Source: Mycolicibacter virginiensis (GTDB taxonomy: Bacteria; Actinomycetota; Actinomycetes; Mycobacteriales; Mycobacteriaceae). Taken from it: a DNA stretch of 64,000 nucleotides. Positions 1 through 12,513 of this stretch are shown one piece after another (within the stretch, counting starts at the first letter, position 1; each line of letters starts with the position of its first letter). The translations under genes and the position numbers were made by a program. The stretch lies in assembly GCF_022374935.2 (NCBI RefSeq), contig NZ_CP092430.2, positions 1,116,001-1,180,000 of the forward strand, written 5' to 3'. The notes under the pieces were generated by a model that saw only the letters and a list, made by a program, of their open reading frames with translations, did not search any database and was not told the origin of the DNA.

Positions 1-462
1 CTGCAGCACGAACGCCGCCGGATCTTGGCGGCCGGGTGGCCGGCCGATCCCGAGACGGACCCGTTGAAAATCCTTGCTGCCCAACACGGTCGCGATCGAG
101 CGCAGGCCGTTGTGGCCGCCCTCGCCGCCGCCCTGCTTGAGCCGGATCCGGCCGAAATCCAGGTCGAGATCGTCGTGAATCACCACGACCCCGCCGGTGG
201 GCACTGAATAGAACTTGGCCAGTGGGCCCACCTGGCGGCCCGACTCATTCATGTAGCAGCGTGGCCGGGCCAGCACCACCGAGCGCCCGCTCAGGCGCCC
301 GGTGGCCACGTCGGCACCCGACTTCTTGTGCAGCTTGAACGGCGATCCGATCCGCTCGGCGAGCAGGTCGACGACCATGAAGCCGACATTGTGCCGGGTG
401 CGGGCGTAGGTCGGGCCCGGGTTGCCCAGGCCGACCACCAGCATCGGTGGTGACTCGGCCAC
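1..462 (-). CDS. pth: Peptidyl-tRNA hydrolase (partial, C-terminus outside window)
   Basis: Cleaves the ester bond of peptidyl-tRNA released by stalled ribosomes, recycling tRNA in the cytoplasm. The 154 visible codons contain the family signature GLGNPG near the N-terminus with its conserved Asn, the catalytic His in RHNVGF, the HDDLDL segment with the conserved Asp, and [12 protein letters not shown]. The family is about 190 residues, so roughly the last 40 lie beyond position 1. I chose GTG at 462; ATG at 444 in the same frame is an alternative, right at the [10 protein letters not shown] core. It lies 12 bases behind the rplY stop and is probably co-transcribed with it, the usual mycobacterial arrangement. 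Confidence 0.95.
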   Translation of the reverse strand, partial: MAESPPMLVVGLGNPGPTYARTRHNVGFMVVDLLAERIGSPFKLHKKSGADVATGRLSGRSVVLARPRCYMNESGRQVGPLAKFYSVPTGGVVVIHDDLDLDFGRIRLKQGGGEGGHNGLRSIATVLGSKDFQRVRLGIGRPPGRQDPAAFVLQ

Positions 463-474
463 GCGGTGCTCGGC

Positions 475-1113
475 TTACTCGGACTCGGCGGCCGCGCCCT
501 CGGCGGCCTCCGCGCCGGCTTCCTCGCCCGCAGCCTCGGCCTCGGCCGGCTCCTCGGCGCTCGGGGCCTCGATCACGTTGACCAGCAGCAGTTCGGGGTC
601 GGAGACCAGGCTCACGCCGTTGGGCAGCTCTAGGGCGCCGGCGGTGAACTGGGTGCCGGCCTCGGCGCCCTCGATGGAGACGGTCAGCTGCTCGGGAATC
701 GACAGCGCCTCGGCCTCGATCTCCACGGCGGTGGCGTCCTGGGTGACCAGGGTGCCGGCCGCGGCGTCGCCCTCGATGACGACGTTGACCTCGACAGTCA
801 CCTTCTCACCGCGACGCACGACCAGCAGGTCGGCGTGCTGGATGGTGCGACGGATCGGGTGGATCTCGAGTGCCTTGGTCAGCGCCAGCTGCTCCTTGCC
901 CTCGATGTCGAGGGTGAGTACGGCGTTGGTACCGGAGTGGCGCAGCACGGCCGCGAAGTCGTGGGCCGGAAGCTCCAGGTGCTGCGGCTCGGTGCCGTGG
1001 CCGTAAAGGACCGCGGGGACCCGGCCTGCGCGGCGGGCCCGGCGCGAGGCGCCCTTGCCGGTCTCGGTCCGCACCGAAACGGTCAGCTGGTTGGTGGTCG
1101 GGCTCTTAGCCAT
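475..1113 (-). CDS. rplY: 50S ribosomal protein L25/Ctc
   Basis: Binds 5S rRNA in the large ribosomal subunit; this is the long Ctc-type form with a C-terminal TL5 domain. The 212-residue protein begins [12 protein letters not shown], has the L25 core ([23 protein letters not shown]) in the first 90 residues and the TL5 domain after it. It ends in an acidic Ala/Glu-rich tail of about 40 residues, typical of actinobacteria. ATG at 1113 was chosen over an upstream in-frame start at 1170 because AAGGAG sits at good spacing before it and homologues start with MAKS. Followed by pth. Confidence 0.95.
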   Translation of the reverse strand: MAKSPTTNQLTVSVRTETGKGASRRARRAGRVPAVLYGHGTEPQHLELPAHDFAAVLRHSGTNAVLTLDIEGKEQLALTKALEIHPIRRTIQHADLLVVRRGEKVTVEVNVVIEGDAAAGTLVTQDATAVEIEAEALSIPEQLTVSIEGAEAGTQFTAGALELPNGVSLVSDPELLLVNVIEAPSAEEPAEAEAAGEEAGAEAAEGAAAESE

Positions 1114-1251
1114 GGGGAACTCCTTGGTTGCTACGGCGTGCATGAGGCACGGCCAGATCGCGACAACCATCTAGGAGGTCCTCGTCGATAACGGCGGCCA
1201 AATGGTGGCCGCCCTCGCCGTGACGCCTGGTCAGGCTAGCGCATCGGCAGC

Positions 1252-2124
1252 TCAGAGCGGAAATTGAACCCCGGTGAGCTGCGCAGACAGCTCCCACAGC
1301 TCGGCGGCCGTGGAGCCGCGCTTGGCCAACAGACTGCGGCCCACCGGCCCGCTGCGACCGACAATGCCGAAGCGCGGACCGATGAAGGTATTACCGGACA
1401 GATCCTGCGACGCCGCGTAGAGAGTCTGGCGCGCCCCGAAATCGGGGCTGGTGGCGAACAGGCCGTTGCCGAAGGTGCGCATCACCAGGTCGCCGATCCG
1501 ATTGCCGGTCTGGCCCTGCAGGTTGGTGCTCGAATAGCCGGGATGGGCGGCCAGCGCGCGCAGCGGTGAACCCGCGGCCACGAGCCGGCGTTGCAGTTCG
1601 CTGGTGAACAGCAGATTGGCCAGCTTGGCCTGGCCGTAGGCCAACCACGCCGAATACCGCCGGGACTCCCAGTTCAGGTCCTTGAGGCTGAGGTAGCCCA
1701 TCCGGTGCAGCGCTGAGGACACCGTCACCACCCGGTCGGTGAGCTTGGGCAACAGCAGGTTGGTCAGCGCGAAATGACCCAGGTGGTTGGTGCCGATCTG
1801 GCTCTCAAAACCGTCGACGGTCTTGCTGTAGGGCACCGCCATGATGCCGGCGTTGTTGATCAGCACATCGACGGCCGCGGTCTCCTCGGCGAACTGCCGC
1901 ACCGAGGACAGGTCCGCCAGATCCAAGGCGCGAACCGTCACGTCACCCGGCATCCCCGCCGCGGCGGCCTGGCCCTTGGCGGTGTTGCGGACGGCCAGGG
2001 TCACGGCGGCGCCGACCCGGGCCAATTCGCGTGCGGTCACCGCCCCCAAACCGCTGTTGGCTCCGGTGACGATGACGGATCGCCCGGCGAACGACGGCAG
2101 ATCGGTGGCGGACCAGGAGGCCAT
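1252..2124 (-). CDS. Short-chain dehydrogenase/reductase, retinol dehydrogenase-like
   Basis: NAD(P)-dependent oxidoreductase of the classical SDR superfamily; substrate unknown. The Rossmann glycine motif TGANSGLG lies near residue 20, NNAG near 90, the catalytic Ser in VVTVSSALH near 140 and the YGQAK (YxxxK) pair near 165. About 290 residues fits the family. Start is ATG at 2124 (MASWS); an in-frame GTG at 2133 is possible and neither has a clear Shine-Dalgarno. It sits between rplY and lpqT, where M. tuberculosis has no such gene, so it belongs to an insertion here. It diverges from the lipoprotein gene on the other strand. Confidence 0.9.
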   Translation of the reverse strand: MASWSATDLPSFAGRSVIVTGANSGLGAVTARELARVGAAVTLAVRNTAKGQAAAAGMPGDVTVRALDLADLSSVRQFAEETAAVDVLINNAGIMAVPYSKTVDGFESQIGTNHLGHFALTNLLLPKLTDRVVTVSSALHRMGYLSLKDLNWESRRYSAWLAYGQAKLANLLFTSELQRRLVAAGSPLRALAAHPGYSSTNLQGQTGNRIGDLVMRTFGNGLFATSPDFGARQTLYAASQDLSGNTFIGPRFGIVGRSGPVGRSLLAKRGSTAAELWELSAQLTGVQFPL

Positions 2125-2186
2125 GGCTGACACTCTAACGAGGCGCGCCCCCGTGTGCCGGGATGTCGATCGGACTCAGGAGCGAC

Positions 2187-3608
2187 GTGAAGCAGTGGAC
2201 CACCCTCGGATTGATTGTCATGATGCTGGCCGCAGTGAGCGGCTGCGGTAACCGGGAGTCGGCCGAACCCGCCAGCCCGGTGCCGGCCCAGTCGGCCGAT
2301 CAGGTCCGTGAGATCGCGAAACAGGCCTACGTCTACGGCTTTCCGATGGTGGACTCCTACCGCATTCAGCACGCCTACTTCGTCGACAAGTCGGGTCCGC
2401 AGTACAAGGGCGACTGGAACCAGACGCACAGCACTGCAAGGGTTTACACCCCCGATGACACCACCGTGCAGACGCCGAACTCCGACACGCCCTACACGAT
2501 GCTGGGCACCGATCTGCGGGCCGAGCCGTTGATACTGACAGTGCCGCCGATCGAGGAAGGCCGCTACTACTCGCTGCAGTTCATTGACGCCTACACCTCT
2601 AACTTCGCCTACGTCGGCAGCCGCACCACCGGCAATGGCGGCGGCCAGTACCTGCTGGCCGGCCCCGGCTGGAAGGGCGACAAGCCCGAGGGCGTCGACG
2701 AGGTGATTCGCTCCGACACCGACTTCGCACTGGTCATCTATCGCACCCAGTTGTTCGACCCGGCCGACATCGACAACGTCAAGAAGATCCAGGCCGGCTA
2801 CACCGTGGAACCGCTGTCGGCCTACCTCAAGCAGTCCGCGGTGAGCGCCCCGCCGGTGGACTTCATTGCGCCACTGACGCCCGACGAGCAGAAGACCTCA
2901 CCGAGGTTCTTCGAGATCTTGAGCTTCCTGCTGAAGTACGCGCCTGTCGTGCCCGGGGAGCAGGATCTGCGGGCCCGATTCGCCAGCATCGGCATCGGCC
3001 CCGACGGCACCTTCAACGCCGATGAACTCAGCGCCGAAACCCGCGACGCCGTCCAGGCCGGGATGGCGCAGGCCTGGGCGGAACTCAACGCGTTCAAGAA
3101 GGACAAGCTGGACACCGGCCAGGTGACGTCGGCGCAACTGTTCGGCACCCGGGAGTTCCTCGCCGGTAACTACCTGTACCGGATGGCCGGTGCGGTGCTC
3201 GGGATCTACGGCAACACCGCGCAGGAGGCCATCTATCCGGTGGTGGCCGTGGACTCCGACGGAGCGCCGCTGAGCGGGGCAGGAGGCTACACCCTGCGGT
3301 TCGCGCCCGAAGCGCTGCCACCGGTGAACTCGTTCTGGTCGCTGACCATGTACAAGATGCCCGAAAGTCTGTTGGTGGCCAACCCGATCAACCGGTATCT
3401 GATCAACTCGCCGATGCTGCCGGGTCTGACCCGCGATCCCGACGGCGGAATCACCGTCTACGTGCAGAACCAATCTCCCGGCGCGGCCAAGGAATCCAAC
3501 TGGCTGCCCGCACCCGAGGGGCCGTTCCAGATGATCCTGCGGCTGTACTGGCCCAAGGAAGAAGCGCTCAACGGCGCCTGGGCACCGCCGAAGGCGGTGA
3601 AGAACTAG
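2187..3608 (+). CDS. DUF1254/DUF1214 lipoprotein
   Basis: Predicted surface lipoprotein of unknown function. The N-terminus is a lipoprotein signal ending in the lipobox AVSGC, so Cys should be lipidated. Residues about 45-200 form a DUF1254 domain (AYVYGFPMVDSYR, VQTPNSDTPYTML) and about 330-470 a DUF1214 domain (PPVNSFWSLTMY, LINS near the middle, FQMILRLYWP near the end). GTG at 2187 has AGGAG four bases upstream; an in-frame ATG at 2163 is the alternative. It is the only plus-strand gene among minus-strand neighbours up to prsA. Proteins with this domain pair are common in mycobacteria, but I know no established role. Confidence 0.85.
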   Translation: MKQWTTLGLIVMMLAAVSGCGNRESAEPASPVPAQSADQVREIAKQAYVYGFPMVDSYRIQHAYFVDKSGPQYKGDWNQTHSTARVYTPDDTTVQTPNSDTPYTMLGTDLRAEPLILTVPPIEEGRYYSLQFIDAYTSNFAYVGSRTTGNGGGQYLLAGPGWKGDKPEGVDEVIRSDTDFALVIYRTQLFDPADIDNVKKIQAGYTVEPLSAYLKQSAVSAPPVDFIAPLTPDEQKTSPRFFEILSFLLKYAPVVPGEQDLRARFASIGIGPDGTFNADELSAETRDAVQAGMAQAWAELNAFKKDKLDTGQVTSAQLFGTREFLAGNYLYRMAGAVLGIYGNTAQEAIYPVVAVDSDGAPLSGAGGYTLRFAPEALPPVNSFWSLTMYKMPESLLVANPINRYLINSPMLPGLTRDPDGGITVYVQNQSPGAAKESNWLPAPEGPFQMILRLYWPKEEALNGAWAPPKAVKN

Positions 3609-3618
3609 GCGGACCCGC

Positions 3619-3891
3619 TTAGTTGCAGTTGTTGGCGTGCACCCAGCGGCCGTTGTAGCCCACGCAGGTGTTGATCGGCGGAGGCGGTGGCGGCGGTGGC
3701 GGAGGCACGTCTTCGGGCAGCGGTGCGTAGTAGGCCGGCGGTGGCATCGGGTCGGCGCATCCGCTGACGTACACCCGACGGCCCACGCCGACGCAGCCCG
3801 CACTGGCGGTGCCGGCCGGGGTGAACACGACCACGGCGCCCGGCAGGCTGGTCAGGGTCAGTGCCGCGACGACCCAGATCCGGCGTGCCAT
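3619..3891 (-). CDS. Small secreted proline-rich protein
   Basis: A 90-residue exported protein of unknown function. It has an N-terminal signal sequence (hydrophobic stretch, cleavage expected near TASAG), then four cysteines and a run of ten prolines before a C-terminal NTCVGYNGRWVHANNCN segment. The cysteines could form two disulfides outside the cell. ATG at 3891 overlaps the stop of the upstream hemophore-like gene as TGATG, implying translational coupling and one operon. An upstream GTG at 3894 is less likely. Confidence 0.7.
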   Translation of the reverse strand: MARRIWVVAALTLTSLPGAVVVFTPAGTASAGCVGVGRRVYVSGCADPMPPPAYYAPLPEDVPPPPPPPPPPINTCVGYNGRWVHANNCN

Positions 3892-4259
3892 CACTGGTCC
3901 AGCAGCGGGCGCTCGGGCTGGGGCAATCCGCAGCGGGCGCGGAAGTCGGCCAGCGGCTGGCGCAGCCCCAGCAGGTCGGAGTGGGCCTGCGGGTTGTCGG
4001 CGAAGAAGCTGCGAACCGCCTCGGGCACCTCGTCATCGGGCCGGTTGTGCAACCCGGTGTAGAAGTCGTTGACGTCGGGATGCGCGTAGAGGTAACCCGA
4101 CGTCGAGGCGGCGACGCCGGTGGCCACGTTGGCCATGTCGGCGGCGGTGCAGCCGGGCTGCGGGTCGGCCAACGCCACGGCCGGCGTCAGCAGGCCGGTC
4201 GTGACGGCGATTACGCCGAAACCGGTCAGGCTCAGCGATGACAGGCGAACGAGCGACAT
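3891..4259 (-). CDS. Hemophore-related secreted protein (Rv0203/Rv1174c family)
   Basis: Small exported protein related to the mycobacterial haem-binding hemophore family. It has a signal peptide of about 31 residues ending TPAVALA, then a mature helical domain with two cysteines (PGC near the start, ARCG near the end) and the family-like segment YLYAHPDVNDFYTGL followed by NPQAHSDL and LRQPLADFR. At 122 residues the length fits. The haem role is inferred from family resemblance; no haem ligand is proved here. It is the first gene of a two-gene operon with the proline-rich secreted protein. Confidence 0.75.
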   Translation of the reverse strand: MSLVRLSSLSLTGFGVIAVTTGLLTPAVALADPQPGCTAADMANVATGVAASTSGYLYAHPDVNDFYTGLHNRPDDEVPEAVRSFFADNPQAHSDLLGLRQPLADFRARCGLPQPERPLLDQ

Positions 4260-4315
4260 GGCGGAACTCCCTTCAACGGGTGCGTCACTTTAACAAGACC
4301 TGACTCCGGTCGGGG

Positions 4316-4972
4316 CTACTTCGCGGCGACGGTGAAGCCCTTCATGATCGCCTCGACGTCGGTGGCGTTCTTGGGCGCCTCGTCGGCCGGGGCGGTGACC
4401 GCCAACTGCACCAGGTAACGCTGTTCGGCCGGCGCCGAACCGGTGGCGATCACCATCCGGAACCAGCTGTGCAGGCGTTGACCATCCATGTCGTAGGTGC
4501 CCTGCACCATCGATGACGGGAAACCTTGGTAGTCCTCGTTGGAGGCGTCCAGCAGCCGGAAATTCGGCGAGAGCTGGGCGTCGACCACACCGTGCCGGAT
4601 GGCCTCTTTCGAGTCGAAGTTCCCGTTGAGTTTGACCACACTCAAAATCGCCCGGGGGAACTTCTCGCCCTTGCCCAGGACCAGCGTGGTGGCCGGCAGC
4701 ATCGGGTTTTCTTTCTTCGTCCAGCCCGGCGGCGTGGGGATCGACACGGTCAGGTCGGTCGGTGCGTTGGGGGCCACCGCCTCCGCGGCCACGCCCTGGT
4801 CCTCTAGGTAGCGTCCCACGGTGACCGGAGCCTCCGGTTCCGACGAGGTGGTGGTCGTGCTGCCGTTGCCCCAAATCGACTGATAGTCAGGGGTTTTGGC
4901 ACCGCACCCGGATGTGGTGCTGGCCAGGACCGCGCACGCCAATGCCGCGACCGTCAAGCGCAGCGGGGTCAC
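4316..4972 (-). CDS. lpqT: Lipoprotein LpqT (Lpp-LpqN family)
   Basis: Cell-envelope lipoprotein of the mycobacterial Lpp/LpqN family. The signal peptide ends in lipobox TSGC near residue 23, followed by a Ser/Thr/Glu-rich linker. The LpqN-type domain carries VSIPTPPGW, a central ILSVVKLNG segment and a C-terminal VTAPADEAPKNATDVEAIM-like helix. Length 218. The gene starts at GTG 4972, whose first bases overlap the arsC stop as GTGA, so it is coupled to arsC and prsA. M. tuberculosis has lpqT between rplY and prsA, which supports orthology. Function in the envelope is not known in detail. Confidence 0.88.
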   Translation of the reverse strand: MTPLRLTVAALACAVLASTTSGCGAKTPDYQSIWGNGSTTTTSSEPEAPVTVGRYLEDQGVAAEAVAPNAPTDLTVSIPTPPGWTKKENPMLPATTLVLGKGEKFPRAILSVVKLNGNFDSKEAIRHGVVDAQLSPNFRLLDASNEDYQGFPSSMVQGTYDMDGQRLHSWFRMVIATGSAPAEQRYLVQLAVTAPADEAPKNATDVEAIMKGFTVAAK

Positions 4973-5313
4973 AGGATCTCGCGGACCGCGTCAATCGGAC
5001 GAGCCAACCGGGTGCCGTTACCGGTGACGACGAACGGCCGCTGGATCAGGATCGGGTTGGCGGCCATCGCGTCAAGCAGTTCGTCATCGGATGCATCGGC
5101 CAGGTTCAGCTCGGCGTACACCGCCTCGCCGGTACGCACCGCGTCGCGCACACCGATCCCGGCGGCGCTGATCATCTCCGCCAGCTCCGCACGTGACGGC
5201 GGGGTCTTCAGATACTCCACGACCGTCGGCTCGATACCGTTCTCGCGCAGCAGCTCCACCGTCTTGCGTGAGGTCGAACAGCGCGGGTTGTGATAGACCA
5301 CCGCGTCGGTCAT
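4969..5313 (-). CDS. arsC: Arsenate reductase ArsC-family protein (glutaredoxin type)
   Basis: Thioredoxin-fold protein of the ArsC family, which reduces arsenate using a single N-terminal Cys and an external thiol. The active-site segment HNPRCSTSRK is at residues about 7-16 and the conserved NPILIQRPFVV segment near residue 85. At 114 residues it is a full family member. ATG at 5313 lies one base after the prsA stop; an in-frame ATG at 5328 inside prsA is possible. No arsB or arsR is nearby, so the operon position between prsA and lpqT suggests a general redox role as readily as arsenic resistance. Confidence 0.88.
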   Translation of the reverse strand: MTDAVVYHNPRCSTSRKTVELLRENGIEPTVVEYLKTPPSRAELAEMISAAGIGVRDAVRTGEAVYAELNLADASDDELLDAMAANPILIQRPFVVTGNGTRLARPIDAVREIL

Positions 5314-5314
5314 G

Positions 5315-6301
5315 TCAGGCGTCCCCATCGAATAGCCCGGTGACTGAGCCGTTTTCGAACACAGCCCGGATGGTGCTGGCCAGCAGCGGAGCGATCGACA
5401 GCACGGTCAGCGCCGGGAACTGCTTGTCCTCGGTGATCGGCAGCGTGTTGGTGACGATCACCTCGCTGGCGCCGCAGGCCGCCAACCGCTCGGATGCCGG
5501 GTTGGACAGCACGCCGTGGGTGGCGGCGATCACCACATCCACTGCCCCCGCTTCGCGCAGCAGGCCGACCGCCCCGGCGATGGTGCCGCCGGTGTCGATC
5601 ATGTCGTCGGTGATCACACAGGTCTTGCCGGCGACCTCGCCGACCACCCGGTTGGCTTTGACCTGGTTGGGCACCCGCGGATCACGGGTCTTGTGAATGA
5701 AGGCCAGCGGCACGCCGCCCAGCGAGTCGGCCCATTTCTCGGCGACCCGCACCCGGCCGGAGTCGGGGGAGACCACCACGACGTCCTTGCCGTTGTTGAG
5801 GTAGTTGTCCCGGATGTAGCCACACAGCAGCGGCTGGGCCCGCATGTGGTCGACCGGGCCGTCGAAGAAGCCCTGGATCTGGTCGGTGTGCAGGTCCACC
5901 GTGACGATCCGGTCGGCGCCGGCCGTCTTGAGCAGGTCGGCGACCAGCCGGGCCGAGATCGGTTCGCGGCCGCGGTGCTTCTTGTCCTGGCGGGCATACG
6001 GGTAGAACGGCAGGATGGCGGTGATCCGCTTGGCGCTGCCCCGCTTGAGCGCGTCGATCATGATCAGCTGTTCCATCAGGTGCTGGTTCAGTGGCGCCGG
6101 GTGAGACTGCAGCACGAAGGCGTCGCAGCCACGCACCGATTCGTCGAAGCGCACGAAGATCTCGCCGTTGGCAAAGTCTCGGGCGGTCTGCGCGGTAACC
6201 GGGACGTCCAGTTCCTTGGCGACCTGATCAGCCAGCTCCGGGTGCGCACGACCAGCGAAGAGCATCAGGTTTTTGCGATTGTCTGTCCAGTCGTGGCTCA
6301 C
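5315..6301 (-). CDS. prsA: Ribose-phosphate pyrophosphokinase
   Basis: Makes phosphoribosyl pyrophosphate from ribose 5-phosphate and ATP for nucleotides, His, Trp, NAD and the arabinan donor pathway. The 328-residue protein has ANGEIFVRFDESVRG, the ILPFYPYARQDKKHRGREP catalytic loop near 95-115, TVDLHTDQIQGFF, and the PRPP-binding VITDDMIDTGGT near 230. It starts at GTG 6301. It follows glmU on the same strand and is coupled to arsC and lpqT downstream. Confidence 0.97.
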   Translation of the reverse strand: MSHDWTDNRKNLMLFAGRAHPELADQVAKELDVPVTAQTARDFANGEIFVRFDESVRGCDAFVLQSHPAPLNQHLMEQLIMIDALKRGSAKRITAILPFYPYARQDKKHRGREPISARLVADLLKTAGADRIVTVDLHTDQIQGFFDGPVDHMRAQPLLCGYIRDNYLNNGKDVVVVSPDSGRVRVAEKWADSLGGVPLAFIHKTRDPRVPNQVKANRVVGEVAGKTCVITDDMIDTGGTIAGAVGLLREAGAVDVVIAATHGVLSNPASERLAACGASEVIVTNTLPITEDKQFPALTVLSIAPLLASTIRAVFENGSVTGLFDGDA

Positions 6302-6410
6302 GTGCTGCCCCCGCCGTAGGAGATTGTGGATTTCGGTCGAGTTAACTCGGGCCTTATGGTACGTAGCCCGGCGTGCGATTTCGCCTCGGGCTGCCTCAAC
6401 GCGATCAAGC

Positions 6411-7928
6411 TCACGATGTCAGATCGGGTGGAGTCTGGTCGGCTTCTTCGGCGTTATTCGCCGACTCGGCCGCCGAAGCGGCCTGGCTGCCGGGCCGCTT
6501 GCGCTGCACCCAGTTCTCGATGTTGCGTTGCGGGCCGGCCGAGACCGCCAGTGCGCCCGGCGGCACATCATGGCGCACCACGGTCCCGGCGCCGGTGTAG
6601 GCGCCGTCGCCGATGGTGACCGGTGCGACGAACATGGTGTCCGAGCCGGTGCGCACGTGCGAGCCGACCGTGGTCCGCCGTTTGGTCTGGCCGTCGTAGT
6701 TGACGAACACGCTGGAGGCGCCGATGTTGCTGTGGTCGCCGATGTCGGCGTCGCCGACGTAGGTCAGGTGCGGAACCTTGGTCCCGGTGCCGATGGTGGA
6801 GTTCTTGGTCTCGACGAACGCGCCCAGCTTGCCGTCGGCGCCCAGCGCGGTTCCGGGACGCAGATAGGTGAACGGCCCGACCGTCGCCCCAGCGCCGATC
6901 GACGAAGATTCGGCGTGGCTGCGGATGACCGACGCCCCGTCGCCCACCGTGACGTCGCTCAAGGTGGTGTCGGGCCCGATCGTGCAGTGCGTGCCGATGA
7001 CGGTGCGGCCGAGCAGCTGAGTTCCGGGTGCGACGGTGGTGTCGCGCCCGATGGTCACGTCCACGTCGATCCAGGTGGTGGTGGGGTCGACGATGGTGAC
7101 TCCAGCCCGCTGGTGAGTGGCCACCAGGCGGCGGTTGAGTTCGGCGGCCAGGTCGGACAGTTGCACGCGATCGTTGACGCCGGCCACCAGGGCGGCGTCG
7201 TCCACGTGGCGTGCATGCACCACCTGGCCGTCGCCGCGGACGATGCCGATCACGTCGGTGAGGTACAGCTCGTGCTGGGCGTTGTCCGAGCCCAGCCGGC
7301 CCAGGGCGGAACGCAGCTCGGCGATGTCGAAGGCGTACACCCCGGCGTTGACCTCGCGGATCTCCCGCTGCGATTCGGTGGCGTCGGCCTGTTCGACGAT
7401 CGCGGTGACCTCACCGTCTTGGGTGTGCAGGATGCGGCCGTAGCCGGTGGGGTCGGCCAGGGTGGTGGTCAGCACGGTGACCGCGGCCGGGGCGGTGCGG
7501 TGGGTGTCGATCAGTGCCTGCAGTGTCGCGGTGTCCAGCAGCGGAATGTCGCCGGAGGTGACGACGACGGTGCCGGTGAAGTCGTCCGGCAGGGCCGAGA
7601 GGCCGCACAGCACCGCATGCCCGGTGCCCAGCTGCTGGTCCTGCAGCGCGACGTCGATGCGGCAGTCCAGGGTTTCCGCCAGCTCGGTGACCGCTCCAGT
7701 GATGCGCTCGTGGGCGTGGCCCAACACCACCACCAGCTGGCGGGGCCCGACCCCGGCGGCCGCCTGCAGGCAGTGCGCTAACATGCTGCGCCCGCCGAGC
7801 TGATGCAGCACTTTAGGGGTGTCGGAGACCATCCGGGTGCCGGCTCCGGCCGCCAAGACGATGACGGCGTCCTGGCCGGCCGCGGGGCCGTCTCCTGACC
7901 GCGGGGGAGCGTGTTTGTGCGTCGACAC
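6411..7928 (-). CDS. glmU: Bifunctional GlcN-1-P acetyltransferase / UDP-GlcNAc pyrophosphorylase
   Basis: Last two steps of UDP-GlcNAc synthesis for peptidoglycan and arabinogalactan linker. The N-terminal uridyltransferase domain has [18 protein letters not shown] near residues 26-43 and QLGTGHAV near 100. The C-terminal acetyltransferase domain is a left-handed beta helix of hexapeptide repeats, with the catalytic-His region in [10 protein letters not shown]. Length is 505. The Ala/Glu-rich last 30 residues are variable in mycobacteria. Starts at GTG 7928; followed by prsA after 109 bases with no other gene. Confidence 0.97.
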   Translation of the reverse strand: MSTHKHAPPRSGDGPAAGQDAVIVLAAGAGTRMVSDTPKVLHQLGGRSMLAHCLQAAAGVGPRQLVVVLGHAHERITGAVTELAETLDCRIDVALQDQQLGTGHAVLCGLSALPDDFTGTVVVTSGDIPLLDTATLQALIDTHRTAPAAVTVLTTTLADPTGYGRILHTQDGEVTAIVEQADATESQREIREVNAGVYAFDIAELRSALGRLGSDNAQHELYLTDVIGIVRGDGQVVHARHVDDAALVAGVNDRVQLSDLAAELNRRLVATHQRAGVTIVDPTTTWIDVDVTIGRDTTVAPGTQLLGRTVIGTHCTIGPDTTLSDVTVGDGASVIRSHAESSSIGAGATVGPFTYLRPGTALGADGKLGAFVETKNSTIGTGTKVPHLTYVGDADIGDHSNIGASSVFVNYDGQTKRRTTVGSHVRTGSDTMFVAPVTIGDGAYTGAGTVVRHDVPPGALAVSAGPQRNIENWVQRKRPGSQAASAAESANNAEEADQTPPDLTS

Positions 7929-7985
7929 GCCGCCTAGCCTGTCATTCTGTGCACGCTCGCGCCAAAGGGGTGGACAAATCTGAGC

Positions 7986-8056
7986 TCCGTCGCCAGGACT
8001 CGAACCTGAACTATCTGAACCAAAATCAGAGGTGCTGCCGATTACACCACGACGGA
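7986..8056 (-). tRNA. tRNA-Gln (anticodon UUG)
   Basis: On the minus strand the sequence folds as a cloverleaf: acceptor TCCGTCG/CGACGGA, anticodon stem TCTGA/TCAGA around loop TTTTGGT giving anticodon TTG, and a T arm with GGTTCGAGTCC. The 71 bases lack an encoded CCA. It lies between glmU and the tetR gene, as in M. tuberculosis. Confidence 0.95.
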
Positions 8057-8134
8057 TCGGTGTTCCGCAGTGACTTTAGTCCGACGACGGCGAGGGCCGC
8101 CCGCGGCCCGAGTAAGAAGTCGGACAATCCGGTC

Positions 8135-8149
8135 TAGTCCAACGGACTA
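8135..8149. promoter_or_regulatory. Perfect palindrome before tetR start, candidate operator
   Basis: TAGTCC-AAC-GGACTA is a perfect inverted repeat with 6-base arms and a 3-base centre, ten bases before the GTG start of the TetR gene. Position and symmetry suit an autoregulatory TetR operator; binding is inferred. Confidence 0.5.
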
Positions 8150-8159
8150 CCCTGGTCGC

Positions 8160-8804
8160 GTGGCTGGTCTGGATAAGGACGGCCGGGCGCCGCGAGCCCG
8201 GATGACAGGTAGCGAACGCCGTCACCAACTCATCGATGTCGCCCGCTCGCTGTTCGCCGAACGCGGGTATGAGGGCACGTCCATCGAGGAGATCGCGCAG
8301 CGGGCCAATGTGTCCAAGCCGGTGGTCTATGAGCACTTCGGGGGCAAAGAGGGGCTCTACGCCGTGGTCGTCGACCGCGAGATGTCGGCATTGCTGGACG
8401 GCATCACCACGTCATTGACCAAGGCGACCAACAATCAGTCCCGGTTGCGGGTGGAGCGCGTCGCGCTGGCATTGCTGACCTATGTCGACGAGCACACCGA
8501 CGGATTCCGCATCCTGATCCGCGACTCGCCGGCGTCGATCAGCTCCGGCACCTACTCGACCTTGCTCAACGACGCGATCGGCCAGGTGTCGTCGATTCTG
8601 GCCGGCGACTTCGCCAAGCGCGGTCTGGACCCGGAGACGGCGCCGCTGTATGCCCAGGCGTTGGTCGGTTCGGTGTCGATGACGGCGCAGTGGTGGCTAG
8701 ACGTACGCGAACCCAAGAAGGAAGTGGTGGCCGCGCACCTGGTCAACCTGTGTTGGAACGGACTGACTCACCTGGAGTCCGACCCGACCCTGCACGACGA
8801 ATAA
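8160..8804 (+). CDS. TetR-family transcriptional regulator (Rv1019-like)
   Basis: DNA-binding repressor-type regulator. The N-terminal HTH spans about residues 20-65, with [20 protein letters not shown] and [20 protein letters not shown], the classic TetR recognition helix region. The rest is a helical ligand/dimer domain. I start at GTG 8160 (VAGLDKDGR), giving 214 residues; the longer frame back to 8070 runs through the upstream spacer and looks spurious. It precedes mfd by 59 bases, so it may control mfd-mazG or itself through the palindrome at 8135. Confidence 0.9.
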   Translation: MAGLDKDGRAPRARMTGSERRHQLIDVARSLFAERGYEGTSIEEIAQRANVSKPVVYEHFGGKEGLYAVVVDREMSALLDGITTSLTKATNNQSRLRVERVALALLTYVDEHTDGFRILIRDSPASISSGTYSTLLNDAIGQVSSILAGDFAKRGLDPETAPLYAQALVGSVSMTAQWWLDVREPKKEVVAAHLVNLCWNGLTHLESDPTLHDE

Positions 8805-8863
8805 GGCCTGTACCGCAACGCAAATCGTCGGCCGGCGCCCCACCGCCTAGAATTGCCCACATC

Positions 8864-12508
<3,645 letters not shown>

Positions 12509-12513
12509 CCACG

